64,000 nt of DNA from Croceicoccus mobilis (GTDB taxonomy: Bacteria > Pseudomonadota > Alphaproteobacteria > Sphingomonadales > Sphingomonadaceae), in the NCBI RefSeq assembly GCF_001661965.1, contig NZ_LYWZ01000022.1, forward strand, positions 744,001 to 808,000, given 5' to 3'. The notes under the pieces were generated by a model. That model made no database searches. It was not told the origin of the DNA and saw only the letters and a list, made by a program, of their open reading frames with translations. Within the stretch, counting starts at the first letter, position 1, and every line of letters starts with the position of its first letter. This document shows, in pieces, positions 1 through 8,514 of this stretch. Both the position numbers and the translations under genes were made by a program.

Positions 1-363
1 GGCAAGGCTCTGACCCGCGGCGGCGACAATGCGCTGGCGCAGCTGGCAAAGCGCGACGTGCTCGCCGTGCTGTCGGGCCATGTGCATGACGCGTTCGACA
101 TGACGGCGCAGACCCCGAACGGTCCGATCCGCATGATCGGCGCCGGTACGCTATCTCAGCGCCTGCGCTCAACCCCGCCCAGTTTCAACGAGCTGCACTG
201 GGACGGCGAGGTGCTCGAGGTCGTCGTCCGCAATCTGGAGCATGTCTCCACCCCCGATATGCAGATCGATGAAGTGCCCGAGGATGCTACGCCCCCGCGC
301 GAGCCCGAAGAGCCGGTCGCTCCCGTCGGGCGCGTCCCCGAAAAGGACCCGCCGGTTCATTGA
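1..363 (+). CDS. Metallophosphoesterase family protein, C-terminal part (5' end outside window)
   Basis: The frame is open from base 1 and ends at TGA 361-363, so only the last 120 codons are present. The visible motif SGHVHD is the last metal-binding histidine block (GHxH) of calcineurin-like phosphoesterases, which cleave phosphomono- or diesters with a di-metal centre. After the catalytic fold the protein ends in a Pro/Glu-rich, acidic tail of about 35 residues, probably disordered. An internal GTG at 58 could be mistaken for a start, but coding continues upstream of it. The substrate cannot be told from this fragment. Confidence 0.75.
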   Translation, partial: GKALTRGGDNALAQLAKRDVLAVLSGHVHDAFDMTAQTPNGPIRMIGAGTLSQRLRSTPPSFNELHWDGEVLEVVVRNLEHVSTPDMQIDEVPEDATPPREPEEPVAPVGRVPEKDPPVH

Positions 364-454
364 AGCATGGGCCAATTCGCGGTGCCCCATTGACGCATGT
401 CAGTTCCTCGCCCCTATAAAGGGTCAATCCGATCCATGAGGGGACCGTTTCTCG

Positions 455-1240
455 ATGAACCAGATCACGCGAATTCTCACCGCCAGCCTTCTTGCCGGAA
501 CGGCGCTTGCCGCCTGCTCTTCGGCTAAGCCCGATCAGACCGCAGAGGCCAGCCCGGCAGCGGATGAAGCGATCAGCGCGGATCAGGCCATCACGCTGGC
601 CGTCGCCAGCGAAGGCCGCCCCGCCGGCGACAAGGAGCGTGACGAGGACAGGAAGCCGGCCATCACCGTCGCCTTCGCCGGGGTGAAGCCCGGCGACACG
701 GTGATCGAACTGATGCCCGGCGGCGGCTATTACACTCGCATTCTGGCAGAGACCGTGGGCGAGACCGGCAAGGTCATCATGGTCACCAGCCCCGGCAGCC
801 TGAAATATGGCAGCAATGCCGAGAGCTTCGAGGCGCTGCAGGAACGCTATCCCAATGTGACCGGCGTGATTACCGAACTCGTGGATTTCAAGCCCGAAGC
901 ACCCGCCGATCTGATCTGGACGACGGAGAACTATCACGACCTCCACAACGGGTCGGATGTCGCCGCGATCAACGCCGTCATGTTCGACGCGCTGAAACCG
1001 GGCGGCCTCTATTTCGTGGAGGATCATTCGGCCCCGGGCACCGGCACCAGCGCGACCGACACGATCCACCGCATCGATCCGGCTGCAGTGAAGGAAGAAG
1101 TGGAAGCGGCAGGCTTTACGCTCGATGCCGAAAGCGACCATCTCGCCAATCCGGGCGATCCGCATGACATCGGGCCTTTCGATCCGTCGATCGAGGGCAA
1201 GACGGACCGCTTCGCACTGCGGTTCAAGAAGCCGGAGTGA
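455..1240 (+). CDS. Predicted methyltransferase-like lipoprotein (COG4798 type)
   Basis: 261 residues. The N-terminus is a lipoprotein signal ending in a lipobox (LAAC, cysteine about residue 20), so it is probably anchored in the envelope facing the periplasm. The rest has the class I SAM-methyltransferase outline: VIELMPGGGYYTRILAE resembles motif I, followed by a GKVIMV strand and a LKPGGLYFVEDH block. A secreted SAM-fold protein is odd because SAM is cytoplasmic, so catalysis is uncertain; the fold may be reused. A GGGG-type ribosome site lies just before ATG 455. It overlaps the next small ORF by 4 nt (GTGA). Confidence 0.8.
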   Translation: MNQITRILTASLLAGTALAACSSAKPDQTAEASPAADEAISADQAITLAVASEGRPAGDKERDEDRKPAITVAFAGVKPGDTVIELMPGGGYYTRILAETVGETGKVIMVTSPGSLKYGSNAESFEALQERYPNVTGVITELVDFKPEAPADLIWTTENYHDLHNGSDVAAINAVMFDALKPGGLYFVEDHSAPGTGTSATDTIHRIDPAAVKEEVEAAGFTLDAESDHLANPGDPHDIGPFDPSIEGKTDRFALRFKKPE

Positions 1241-1407
1241 GACTCAAACACTTCTTTCGCGGTATGATCGAAGTGGGGCTCACACTGGTTATCCTAATCC
1301 GGTTTGGCTGGATTGGGTTGCTGCTTTCATTGCCCGTGTTTTTTGCTCTGCCATTCGTCTGGCATTGGGCAAAAGCAAAATGGGATCGCCGGGGCAGCTT
1401 GCGCTAA
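1237..1407 (+). CDS. Putative small membrane protein, translationally coupled
   Basis: 56 codons starting at GTG 1237, which overlaps the TGA of the upstream lipoprotein gene (GTGA), a usual sign of coupling here. The product has a basic N-terminus (RLKHFFRG), one or two hydrophobic segments (about residues 13-40, rich in L, V, I, F) and a basic tail (KAKWDRRGSLR), i.e. the layout of a small inner-membrane protein. An internal ATG at 1264 would give a 47-residue version. I recognise no family. Support is the overlap, the hydrophobic pattern and the lack of any competing gene. Confidence 0.45.
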   Translation: MRLKHFFRGMIEVGLTLVILIRFGWIGLLLSLPVFFALPFVWHWAKAKWDRRGSLR

Positions 1408-1430
1408 AAAGACGATCCCACGTCGAACCA

Positions 1431-1467
1431 AAAGAAAAAGGGCGGCCCCTTGCGGGTGCCGCCCTTT
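1431..1467 (-). terminator. Rho-independent terminator of rplM-rpsI
   Basis: A perfect 10-bp inverted repeat (AAAGGGCGGC at 1437-1446, GCCGCCCTTT at 1458-1467) with an 11-nt loop. Read on the minus strand it is followed by TTTTTCTTTT, and it lies 37 nt after the rpsI stop codon. Confidence 0.9.
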
Positions 1468-1503
1468 CCTTTGGCGTATGCCGGTAAGGCTTTGCGCCCC
1501 GGA

Positions 1504-2022
1504 TCAGCGCTTCGAGAACTGGAAGCTACGACGTGCCTTGGCACGGCCGAACTTCTTACGTTCCACAACGCGGCTGTCGCGGGTCAGGAAGCCTTCTGCC
1601 TTCACGGCGCTGCGCAGGGCGGGCTCGAAACGAGCGAGGGCCTGCGAGATACCGTGCTTCACAGCGCCGGCCTGGCCCGACAGACCACCACCCTTGACGG
1701 TGGCGACGATGTCGTACTGGCCTTCGCGGTCGGTGACCTGGAAGGGCTGGTTGATCACCAGGCGCAGCGTCGGACGTGCGAAATACACTTCCTGGTCGCG
1801 GCCGTTGACGGTGATCTTGCCGGTGCCGGGCTTCAGCCAGACGCGGGCGACCGCGTCCTTGCGGCGGCCGGTGGCATAGGCGCGGCCGTACTGGTCCACT
1901 TCCTTGTCACGCAGCGGCATGGTCGGAGCCGCGGGGGTGATTTCCTCACCACCTTCGGCCAGCTCTGCGCCTTCGGTCAGATCCTTGAGGTCCGACAGAT
2001 CCTTGACGTCGTTCTCGGACAT
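1504..2022 (-). CDS. rpsI: 30S ribosomal protein S9
   Basis: 172 residues. The C-terminal 130 residues are classical uS9: [18 protein letters not shown], the INQPF block, and the basic end [15 protein letters not shown] whose last residues reach the P-site tRNA. The N-terminal 40 residues are an acidic, low-complexity extension of the kind common in alphaproteobacteria. The start ATG overlaps the rplM stop (TAATG), so the two are co-translated. An intrinsic terminator follows. Confidence 0.98.
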   Translation of the reverse strand: MSENDVKDLSDLKDLTEGAELAEGGEEITPAAPTMPLRDKEVDQYGRAYATGRRKDAVARVWLKPGTGKITVNGRDQEVYFARPTLRLVINQPFQVTDREGQYDIVATVKGGGLSGQAGAVKHGISQALARFEPALRSAVKAEGFLTRDSRVVERKKFGRAKARRSFQFSKR

Positions 2023-2501
2023 TATGCGCTAACCTTGTTCTTGCGATTGCGGGCGGCGATGTCGATCATCTCGGGCTTCTGCCCTTCGTGCGGATGCTCG
2101 GTGCCGGCATAAAGGTGCAGGGCCTTCATCTGCTGACGGCCCAGGGGTCCGCGCGGAATCATGCGCTCGACAGCCTTTTCAAGGACGCGTTCCGGGAAAC
2201 GGCCTTCCAGCACCTTGGCGGGGCTGGTTTCCTTGATGCCGCCGGCATAGCCGGTGTGCTTGTAATAACGCTTGTCCTGCGTCTTGTTGCCGGTGAACTT
2301 CACCTTGTCGGCGTTGATCACGATGACGTGATCGCCGCAATCGACGTGCGGGGTGTAGCTCGGCTTGGTCTTGCCGCGCAGGATATTGGCGATGGCAACG
2401 GCCAGACGACCGACCACCAGGCCTTCGGCATCAATGATATGCCATTTTTTCTCGACCTCGGACGGCTTGATCGACCGGGTCTGGGTGCTGAGCGCCTTCA
2501 T
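2022..2501 (-). CDS. rplM: 50S ribosomal protein L13
   Basis: 159 residues, a usual length for bL13. Recognised by [26 protein letters not shown], the [18 protein letters not shown] block and [27 protein letters not shown] placed the start at ATG 2501 ([12 protein letters not shown]) because an AAGGAA ribosome site lies just upstream. The open frame continues to 2579 but that stretch has no r-protein character. First gene of the rplM-rpsI operon. Confidence 0.98.
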   Translation of the reverse strand: MKALSTQTRSIKPSEVEKKWHIIDAEGLVVGRLAVAIANILRGKTKPSYTPHVDCGDHVIVINADKVKFTGNKTQDKRYYKHTGYAGGIKETSPAKVLEGRFPERVLEKAVERMIPRGPLGRQQMKALHLYAGTEHPHEGQKPEMIDIAARNRKNKVSA

Positions 2502-2923
2502 GGCTTTCAGTTCCTTTTGGGTTGAATTGTCAGTGCACCGTGCTGGCATGAAGCGCTTACGCGATTCGCCGCCCGGCACGAAGTGGGCGCGCTTTTGCCG
2601 TTTTGCGGCCCCAAGTCAAGCAAATCCGGGGGTCAGCGGAGAGGTAAAATAATACCGTGCCGCAATTGACCGCCGTATTTCGCACCCTTTCGGCATGTCC
2701 CACATCGGGCCGCATCCAATGGGTCTAGGAACCGGCGGGGCGGTCGGCAAATTCGGGCAAGGCCGGGAAATCAGGGGCAATTTGCCCGCCCGATGCTTGC
2801 GCCCGTCTGCAGGGTTCTTATTGGGAAGCCAAGTCGCTTCGTCGCGGACAATTGTCGGCCTGTCGCAGGGCTTTGCCGCGATCCAATACACGGAACCCCC
2901 CGTTCCTTCCCCCAAGGAATGCC
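2502..2923. other. Divergent intergenic region between rplM and the acyltransferase gene
   Basis: About 420 bases without a convincing gene. It should hold the rplM promoter (minus strand) and the acyltransferase promoter (plus strand). The open frames crossing it have no recognisable protein character. The segment 2645-2660 is locally AT-rich. Confidence 0.5.
2591..2619 (-). promoter_or_regulatory. Candidate rplM-rpsI promoter
   Basis: On the minus strand a TTGACT -35 box (2614-2619) is followed after 17 nt by a weak AAAAGC -10 position (2591-2596), about 90 nt upstream of rplM. A clear TTGAC with a poor -10 is common in alphaproteobacteria. Inferred by eye only. Confidence 0.35.
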
Positions 2924-4963
2924 ATGCAATCGAAATACCGCCCCGATATCGACGGATTGAGAACCATTGCCGTGGTGCCCGTCGTCCTGTTCCACGCAGG
3001 GCTGGGGCCTTCGGGCGGGTTCGTCGGGGTCGACATCTTCTTCGTGATCTCGGGCTATCTCATCACCATGGGGCTTTTGTCGGATAACGAACGCGGGATC
3101 TTTTCCATCGCGCGCTTTTACGAAAGGCGCATTCGCCGCATCCTGCCCGCGCTGACCGTGGTGGCGCTGGCGACGCTGCTGGCAGGCGCGTTCATCATGC
3201 TGCCCAGCGAGTTCGACGCGCTGGGGGCCAGCACGCTGAGCACCGCGTTGTTCTATTCGAACATTCATTTCTGGGCCGCGCAAAGCTACTTCGCGGCCGA
3301 AAACCTCACCAATCCGTTGCTTCACACCTGGTCCCTCTCGGTCGAGGAGCAGTTCTACATCGTCTGGCCGGTCGCGATCTGGGCGATCTACAAGCTCAGG
3401 CTCGACCGTTTTTTGCCGCAGCTGATGGTGCTGGGCATCGTCGCGACGCTGATCGCAACCGAGGTGATGCTGGGCTATTCGGCGAAGACCGCCTTCTACA
3501 TGGCGCCGCTGCGCGCGTGGGAGCTGATGATGGGCGCGCTGCTGGCAACGGGCAAGGTTCCGCAGGTGAAATCGCCTGCCATGGCGCAGGGGCTTTCGGT
3601 GCTGGCGCTGGGGTTGATCGCATGGTCGCTGTTCACGCTGACGGAGGCTTCGCGCTTTCCCGGCATCTCGGCGGCACCGGCCTGCATCGGCTCGGCGCTG
3701 CTCATTCATCTTGGCGGACCTGACCGATCGATCGGCGGGCGCCTGCTGGCGCTGAAGCCGATGGTGTGGATCGGGCTGATCTCCTACTCGCTTTACCTGT
3801 GGCACTGGCCGATCTTCTCGCTCTTCACGCTGGCCAAGGGCGCGCATATGTCGGTGGGTGAGGGGCTGGCGCTGAGCGCCCTGTCGGTCCTGCTGGCATG
3901 GGCTTCGCTGCGCTTTATCGAAAAGCCGTTCCGCCGCCCGCCCGGATCGAAGCACCAGCGCGGCGGTGCGGACTGGCCTTTATTGGCGCGCGGCGCAGCG
4001 GTGCTGGTGGCGATCGGCGCGCTGGGCACCACCATCATGCTGTCGGACGGCTTCCCGTCGCGCGTGCCCGAACAGGTGGCGCGGATCGATGCGCAGCAGC
4101 TTGACGTGGTGAATGTCGATGTCGGCTGCATGGTTGATAGCAATATGCCTGCGGATCTGGCCCAAAGCTGCTTTTCCACTCCTGCCGAGCGGCAGGCGAG
4201 CGTCGCGGTATGGGGAGACAGTTTCGCGCGGCAATATGCGAATGAGATGATGGCGCATTACCGCGCGGCCGGTGATGGCAGCGACGATGCCATGCCGCTG
4301 ATGCTGATGGCGACGGGCTGCACCCCGATTTCGGGCGTGACGCCGACCTTTGGCCTTGGCCGCGTCGACGAGCGCTGCAAGGCTTTCAGCGACTTTGCCG
4401 CCGACAGTCTCGAATCCATGCCCGAGCTTAAACACCTGATCATCGCGGGCCGCTGGTCCAACCTCTATGCGATCCAGATCCCCGGCGAGATCGCACCGCC
4501 CCCGACGGCGCGGTTCTATCTTTCGGATGCGAAACCGCAGCGCACTTTCGACAATACGATGGCGCAGATGGAGCAGAGCCTTGAGCGGCTGGTGCTGGCG
4601 ATGCAGGACAAGGGCGTTTCGGTCACGATCATCGCCGAACCGCCGCGCTACAGCCATCAGGTGAAATCGTGTGCCGCGCGGGCCGCCTGGAACGGGGAAG
4701 AGCCGGGCATTGCCTGCGCCACGACCACGGGCCAGCAGCGCGAATTTCACAAGCCGGTGGAGAAAATGCTGGAAGGGCTGGCCGCGCGGCACGCCAATGT
4801 GACGCTGTATGATCCGCTGACGCGGTTTTGCGGCAACGGCGATGATGCGCTGTGCAAAGGCTATGCCGATGGCGAATTGCTCGCTTTCGACAATGATCAT
4901 CTGACCACGGCTGGCAGCTATGTCGCGCTGAAGGGGTTCGACTGGCCCTCGGCCATGAACTGA
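2924..4963 (+). CDS. Acyltransferase 3 / SGNH fusion (OafA/YrhL-type O-acetyltransferase)
   Basis: 679 residues from ATG 2924, chosen because AAGGAAT sits just before it and MQSKYRPDIDGLRTIAV is the usual start of this family. An N-terminal acyltransferase-3 domain (about 1-350) has roughly ten membrane helices and the conserved YRPDIDGLR and SVEEQFYIVWP blocks. The C-terminal half is a periplasmic SGNH-hydrolase-like domain: VAVWGDSFARQYAN (Ser block) and a late DNDHLTTAGSY (Asp/His block). Such fusions move acetyl groups across the inner membrane onto cell-surface polysaccharide or lipid; the acceptor is not evident. It appears monocistronic. Confidence 0.9.
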   Translation: MQSKYRPDIDGLRTIAVVPVVLFHAGLGPSGGFVGVDIFFVISGYLITMGLLSDNERGIFSIARFYERRIRRILPALTVVALATLLAGAFIMLPSEFDALGASTLSTALFYSNIHFWAAQSYFAAENLTNPLLHTWSLSVEEQFYIVWPVAIWAIYKLRLDRFLPQLMVLGIVATLIATEVMLGYSAKTAFYMAPLRAWELMMGALLATGKVPQVKSPAMAQGLSVLALGLIAWSLFTLTEASRFPGISAAPACIGSALLIHLGGPDRSIGGRLLALKPMVWIGLISYSLYLWHWPIFSLFTLAKGAHMSVGEGLALSALSVLLAWASLRFIEKPFRRPPGSKHQRGGADWPLLARGAAVLVAIGALGTTIMLSDGFPSRVPEQVARIDAQQLDVVNVDVGCMVDSNMPADLAQSCFSTPAERQASVAVWGDSFARQYANEMMAHYRAAGDGSDDAMPLMLMATGCTPISGVTPTFGLGRVDERCKAFSDFAADSLESMPELKHLIIAGRWSNLYAIQIPGEIAPPPTARFYLSDAKPQRTFDNTMAQMEQSLERLVLAMQDKGVSVTIIAEPPRYSHQVKSCAARAAWNGEEPGIACATTTGQQREFHKPVEKMLEGLAARHANVTLYDPLTRFCGNGDDALCKGYADGELLAFDNDHLTTAGSYVALKGFDWPSAMN

Positions 4964-4981
4964 AAGATCAGGCCGGAAGCG

Positions 4982-6097
4982 TCAACGTAGCGCGCTACCC
5001 GGCATGCGGTCGCGATAGCCAAGGCAATGCGCGCCCCATACCGTTGCCATCACCAGCAATGCGCCGAACAGCTGGTGCAGCACCGCGATCCAGATGAAGA
5101 CATGGCTCCACACCGTGGCGATGCCGAGCAGGATCTGGATGCCGAAGACTGTGTGCAGCACGATCGAGACCGGGCGCTGCGCCGAAGCGCGCAGGCGGCG
5201 GCCCATCATCACCAGCGCCGCGACCAGCGCGAAGGCCCACCAGCGGTGAATGAAATGCACAAGGAAGACATCGGCGGAAATCGCGTGCCACAGGCCCTGC
5301 GACCAATCCGCGCCTTCGGGAAAGAACGAGCCCTGCATCAGTGGCCAGCTGTCCAGCCAGCCACCACCGGCGACGACGCCCGCGTTAAGGCCGGCCATCC
5401 ACGCGCCGTAAAGCAGCTGTAATCCCAGAACGGCGAGAACCGCTATGGGAAATCCGCGAAGGCTCGCCCGCGGCTGGCCCTGCGCGAAATTGCCAAGGTC
5501 GAGCGCGGTCCACACCAGACCGCCCAGCGTGAAAAACGCGGTCATCAGGTGGATCGAGAGCCAGTAATGGCTGACATCGGTGCGACCCAGCGCCTGCGCC
5601 TCGGCGCCGGTGCCCGATTGCACCATCAGCCAGCCGAACACGCCCTGCAGCCCGCCCAAGGCCAGCAAGGCCAGCAGGCGATGCTTGTAACCGACAGGGA
5701 TCGCCCGCCTCGCCCAGAACCAGACCAGCGGCACCACGAAGGCCAGCCCGATGATACGGCCCAGCAAACGATGAAACCATTCCCAGAAATAGATGAACTT
5801 GTAATCGGCCAGCGCCATGCCGGCAGGGCCGTTCACCTCGATATATTCGGGGATCTGGCGATAGGTGTCGAATTCGGCCTGCCATGCCGCATCGCTCAAT
5901 GGCGGCAGCGCGCCGGTGACCGGCTTCCATTCGGTGATCGACAGGCCCGATTCGGTCAGCCGCGTGATGCCGCCCACCAGCACCATGGTCACGACAAGCG
6001 CCGCCATGACATAGAGCCAGCGCGCCACCGCACGGGGGCGGGCGGGGCCGTAATTCGCCACGGGGCTAAGCGGGGGTCCGGATACGAAGGGTCGCAC
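4982..6097 (-). CDS. ctaA: Heme A synthase (COX15/CtaA family)
   Basis: 371 residues with about eight membrane helices. Key marks are GGITRLTESGLSITEWKPVTGALPP near the N-terminus, FIYFWEWFHRLLGR with a conserved heme-ligand histidine, and VHFIHRWWAF and VLHQLFGALL blocks later. The enzyme oxidises the C8 methyl of heme O to the formyl of heme A for aa3-type cytochrome oxidase, in the inner membrane. The start is GTG 6097. The gene converges on the acyltransferase gene with an 18-nt gap. Confidence 0.95.
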   Translation of the reverse strand: MRPFVSGPPLSPVANYGPARPRAVARWLYVMAALVVTMVLVGGITRLTESGLSITEWKPVTGALPPLSDAAWQAEFDTYRQIPEYIEVNGPAGMALADYKFIYFWEWFHRLLGRIIGLAFVVPLVWFWARRAIPVGYKHRLLALLALGGLQGVFGWLMVQSGTGAEAQALGRTDVSHYWLSIHLMTAFFTLGGLVWTALDLGNFAQGQPRASLRGFPIAVLAVLGLQLLYGAWMAGLNAGVVAGGGWLDSWPLMQGSFFPEGADWSQGLWHAISADVFLVHFIHRWWAFALVAALVMMGRRLRASAQRPVSIVLHTVFGIQILLGIATVWSHVFIWIAVLHQLFGALLVMATVWGAHCLGYRDRMPGSALR

Positions 6098-6215
6098 GGG
6101 CGCTGCAATGCGCAGATTTATGCCACTTTCGCAAGGGGGATCGCCAGCTCGGCCGACTGCCGCGAGGGCCGGGTGATCGAAAACGGCTACCGACCAAGGA
6201 AAAGGTGCGAAGCTC

Positions 6216-6243
6216 TTGTACTTGCAAGATGTGACAATATATC
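6216..6243 (+). promoter_or_regulatory. Candidate promoter of the merC-like gene
   Basis: TTGTAC (6216-6221), a 16-nt spacer, then TATATC (6238-6243) in a locally AT-rich spot. A perfect 8-bp palindrome CTTGCAAG sits inside the spacer. Transcription would begin about 7 nt before ATG 6258, giving an almost leaderless message, which fits the absence of a ribosome site. Confidence 0.35.
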
Positions 6244-6257
6244 ATAGCGCGCTTCAC

Positions 6258-6662
6258 ATGTTCTCATCCAATCGCTCCTCTTCCTGCCAGCAAGATGGCG
6301 ACGGTTCCTCGCGGCTCGACCGCTGGGGAATCCTGCTTTCGGGTGCCTGCGCGGTGCATTGCATCGCGGGGCTGGCGCTGGTCGGTATGCTGGGGCTGGG
6401 CGTCCCGTGGCTGCTCGCGCCCGAGATTCACGAATATGGCCTTGTCGCCGCGATCGTGATCGGCTTGGCGACCATCGGTATCGGCGTGTTGCGCCATCGC
6501 CAGTGGCTGCCGCTGGTACTGGGCGGGGTCGGCCTTGCCCTGATGGCCGCTGCGGTCGTTGGGCCGCATGGCATGATCGAGGCGGTGCTGACCGTTGGCG
6601 GCGTTGCCATCCTCGCATGGGGCCACTGGCTCAACATGCGGGCCTGCCAGACCCACTGCTGA
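6258..6662 (+). CDS. MerC-domain membrane protein
   Basis: 134 residues from ATG 6258 (the frame is open from 6216). Four hydrophobic segments follow a polar N-terminus. The first helix carries SGACAVHCIAG, the paired-cysteine metal site typical of MerC proteins, and the protein ends in CQTHC, a second cysteine pair. MerC proteins move Hg(II) or other soft metals into the cytoplasm, but single chromosomal copies without merR/merA, as here, are common in sphingomonads and their true metal is unclear. The upstream neighbour is divergent ctaA; thiS follows after 55 nt. Confidence 0.8.
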   Translation: MFSSNRSSSCQQDGDGSSRLDRWGILLSGACAVHCIAGLALVGMLGLGVPWLLAPEIHEYGLVAAIVIGLATIGIGVLRHRQWLPLVLGGVGLALMAAAVVGPHGMIEAVLTVGGVAILAWGHWLNMRACQTHC

Positions 6663-6717
6663 GCTTTCCAAGGGCATCGGGCCGCGCTATGTCAGCGCCA
6701 TGGCACCAAACACCCAC

Positions 6718-6921
6718 ATGATCGCGGTCACCGTCAATGGCGAAACCCGCCGCGTGCCCGAAAACACCGCCATCGCCCATCTGGTGCGCATGCTGGAGCT
6801 TGATCCGCTGAAAGTGGCGGTGGAATGCAATCGCCATGTCGTCCCGCGCTCCACGCTGGAAACGGTGACCCTGTCCGAAGGCGACGTCCTCGAAATCGTG
6901 CATTTCGTCGGCGGCGGCTAG
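6718..6921 (+). CDS. thiS: Sulfur carrier protein ThiS
   Basis: 67 residues, the usual ThiS size, with beta-grasp pattern [13 protein letters not shown]...[11 protein letters not shown]...[13 protein letters not shown]...[13 protein letters not shown]. The Gly-Gly end is where sulfur is carried as thiocarboxylate for thiazole formation in thiamine synthesis. ATG 6700 is an alternative start giving six more residues. thiG follows after 55 nt. thiE, thiF and thiO are not in the window. Confidence 0.93.
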   Translation: MIAVTVNGETRRVPENTAIAHLVRMLELDPLKVAVECNRHVVPRSTLETVTLSEGDVLEIVHFVGGG

Positions 6922-6976
6922 GCGCCTGCCTTGCCGGTACTTGCATGCTCGGGCTTGCGGTTATACCGCGCATCCC

Positions 6977-7780
6977 ATGACCGAGATGCCCACGCTTTCG
7001 CCCGAATCCGCCACCGATAGCTGGACCGTTGCTGGCCGCACGTTCAAGTCGCGCCTGATTGTCGGCACAGGCAAATACAAGGATTTCGCCCAGAACGCCG
7101 CCGCGCTGGAAGCGAGCGGGGCCGAGATCGTCACCGTGGCGGTGCGCCGCGTCAATGTGTCGGACTCAAAGGCACCGATGCTGACCGACTTCATCGACCC
7201 GAAAAAGACGACCTATCTTCCCAACACCGCCGGCTGCTTCAACGCGGACGAGGCGATCCGCACCCTGCGCCTTGCGCGCGAAGCTGGCGGCTGGGACCTG
7301 GTGAAGCTGGAAGTGCTGGGCGAGGCCAAGACGCTTTATCCCGACATGCGCGAAACGCTGAAGGCGACCGAAGTGCTGGCGAACGAAGGCTTCCTGCCGA
7401 TGGTCTATTGCACCGACGATCCGATCGCGGCGAAGCAGCTGGAAGATGCAGGCGCGGTCGCGGTGATGCCGCTGGGCGCGCCGATCGGATCGGGGCTTGG
7501 CATCCAGAACCGCGTGACCATCCGCCTGATTGTCGAGGGCGCGAATGTCCCCGTGCTGGTCGATGCGGGTGTCGGCACCGCTTCGGATGCCGCCGTCGCT
7601 ATGGAGCTGGGCTGCGAGGGCGTGCTGATGAACACCGCCATCGCCGAGGCGAAGGACCCGATCCTGATGGCCCGCGCCATGAAGCTTTCGGTCGAGGCGG
7701 GGCGCAGCGCCTATCTGGCAGGGCGTATGCAAAAGCGCCGCTATGCCGATCCTTCCAGCCCGCTGGCGGGGCTGATCTGA
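6977..7780 (+). CDS. thiG: Thiazole synthase ThiG
   Basis: 267 residues from ATG 6977. It begins with the family block [15 protein letters not shown] and holds [15 protein letters not shown], whose lysine forms the Schiff base with the sugar substrate. [12 protein letters not shown] and the phosphate-binding [20 protein letters not shown] close the TIM barrel. It makes the thiazole of thiamine from deoxyxylulose 5-phosphate, dehydroglycine and sulfur from ThiS. Operon with thiS. Confidence 0.97.
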   Translation: MTEMPTLSPESATDSWTVAGRTFKSRLIVGTGKYKDFAQNAAALEASGAEIVTVAVRRVNVSDSKAPMLTDFIDPKKTTYLPNTAGCFNADEAIRTLRLAREAGGWDLVKLEVLGEAKTLYPDMRETLKATEVLANEGFLPMVYCTDDPIAAKQLEDAGAVAVMPLGAPIGSGLGIQNRVTIRLIVEGANVPVLVDAGVGTASDAAVAMELGCEGVLMNTAIAEAKDPILMARAMKLSVEAGRSAYLAGRMQKRRYADPSSPLAGLI

Positions 7781-7807
7781 TCGTTCCCTGGACGGAGAAT
7801 CTTGCCC

Positions 7808-7826
7808 GTTAAGCACGCGGCTTAAC
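7808..7826. repeat. Perfect palindrome GTTAAGC-N5-GCTTAAC
   Basis: A 7-bp inverted repeat with a 5-nt loop lies between thiG and the next gene. No T-run follows on either strand, so it is more like an operator than a terminator. No other copy was noticed. Confidence 0.4.
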
Positions 7827-7935
7827 CCGATGCTAACCCTCTCCGGCGATCCTGCGCCTGGAGATATCATTGTTGCCGGTCCGATTCTGGCTGGAATCGG
7901 CGGCGGCCAAACGGGTTTGCGAAGGGAAAGACCGC

Positions 7936-8514
7936 ATGGGTCATCTCGACATGGCATCGCTGGCAATCGCCGAGATGCGCGAATTCGCCGAGTTCGATCC
8001 GGCGGAGCAGCGTTACATCCGGCGCAGCCTCGATGTCGGGCTGGCGCGTGCCGACGCCTATGACCGATGGGGCCGCGACGTGCGCGAAACCGATTCGATA
8101 CGCCGCCAGCATCTCGCCTATCAGGATCTGGGCGCGCTTCGCGGCGCGGCGCCGACTTCGAAAAATGATCCTCGCATCGATAATTATGTCGGGCGGCTGA
8201 TCCGCCTTTCGGTCTTTGATCTGGGCGAGGGGTGCCTGTTCGGCTTTTCCGCCTATCGCTTCCTGTATGAACGTCTGCTCGGCCCCGATGCGCGGCCATG
8301 GCTGCCCGCCGCGTTTTGTGCGGCTTCGGCTCTGCCGCAGATCGCGCCCGAAAAAAGGAAGACCCTCCTCCATTCGATCAGCGAGGCCGCCGCATGCGCG
8401 CCGGGCTGGTCGCGCCGCCAGCCCAGCTTCTTCCCCGACTGGCTCTCGCCCGAGGAAGAGGCCGAAATACGTCAGGATCTGGACGGCGACGGGATGGGCT
8501 ATCCCGGCGCGTGA
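7936..8514 (+). CDS. Hypothetical protein, partner of the downstream HEPN-like protein
   Basis: 192 residues from ATG 7936 (GAAGGGAAAG just before it; the frame is open from 7870). Soluble, charged, mostly helical: FAEFDPAEQRYIRRSLDVG near the start, a hydrophobic LGEGCLFGFSAYRFLYERLLG stretch about the middle, and DWLSPEEEAEIRQDLDGDGMG at the end. I recognise no family and see no signal peptide. It overlaps the next gene by 4 nt (GTGA), so the two products are probably made together. A role as partner or antitoxin is only an inference from position. Confidence 0.65.
   Translation: MGHLDMASLAIAEMREFAEFDPAEQRYIRRSLDVGLARADAYDRWGRDVRETDSIRRQHLAYQDLGALRGAAPTSKNDPRIDNYVGRLIRLSVFDLGEGCLFGFSAYRFLYERLLGPDARPWLPAAFCAASALPQIAPEKRKTLLHSISEAAACAPGWSRRQPSFFPDWLSPEEEAEIRQDLDGDGMGYPGA

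Noticed and set aside
6216-6662. Mercury-resistance operon
   Set aside because: Only a MerC-like gene is present; no merR, merT, merP or merA nearby.
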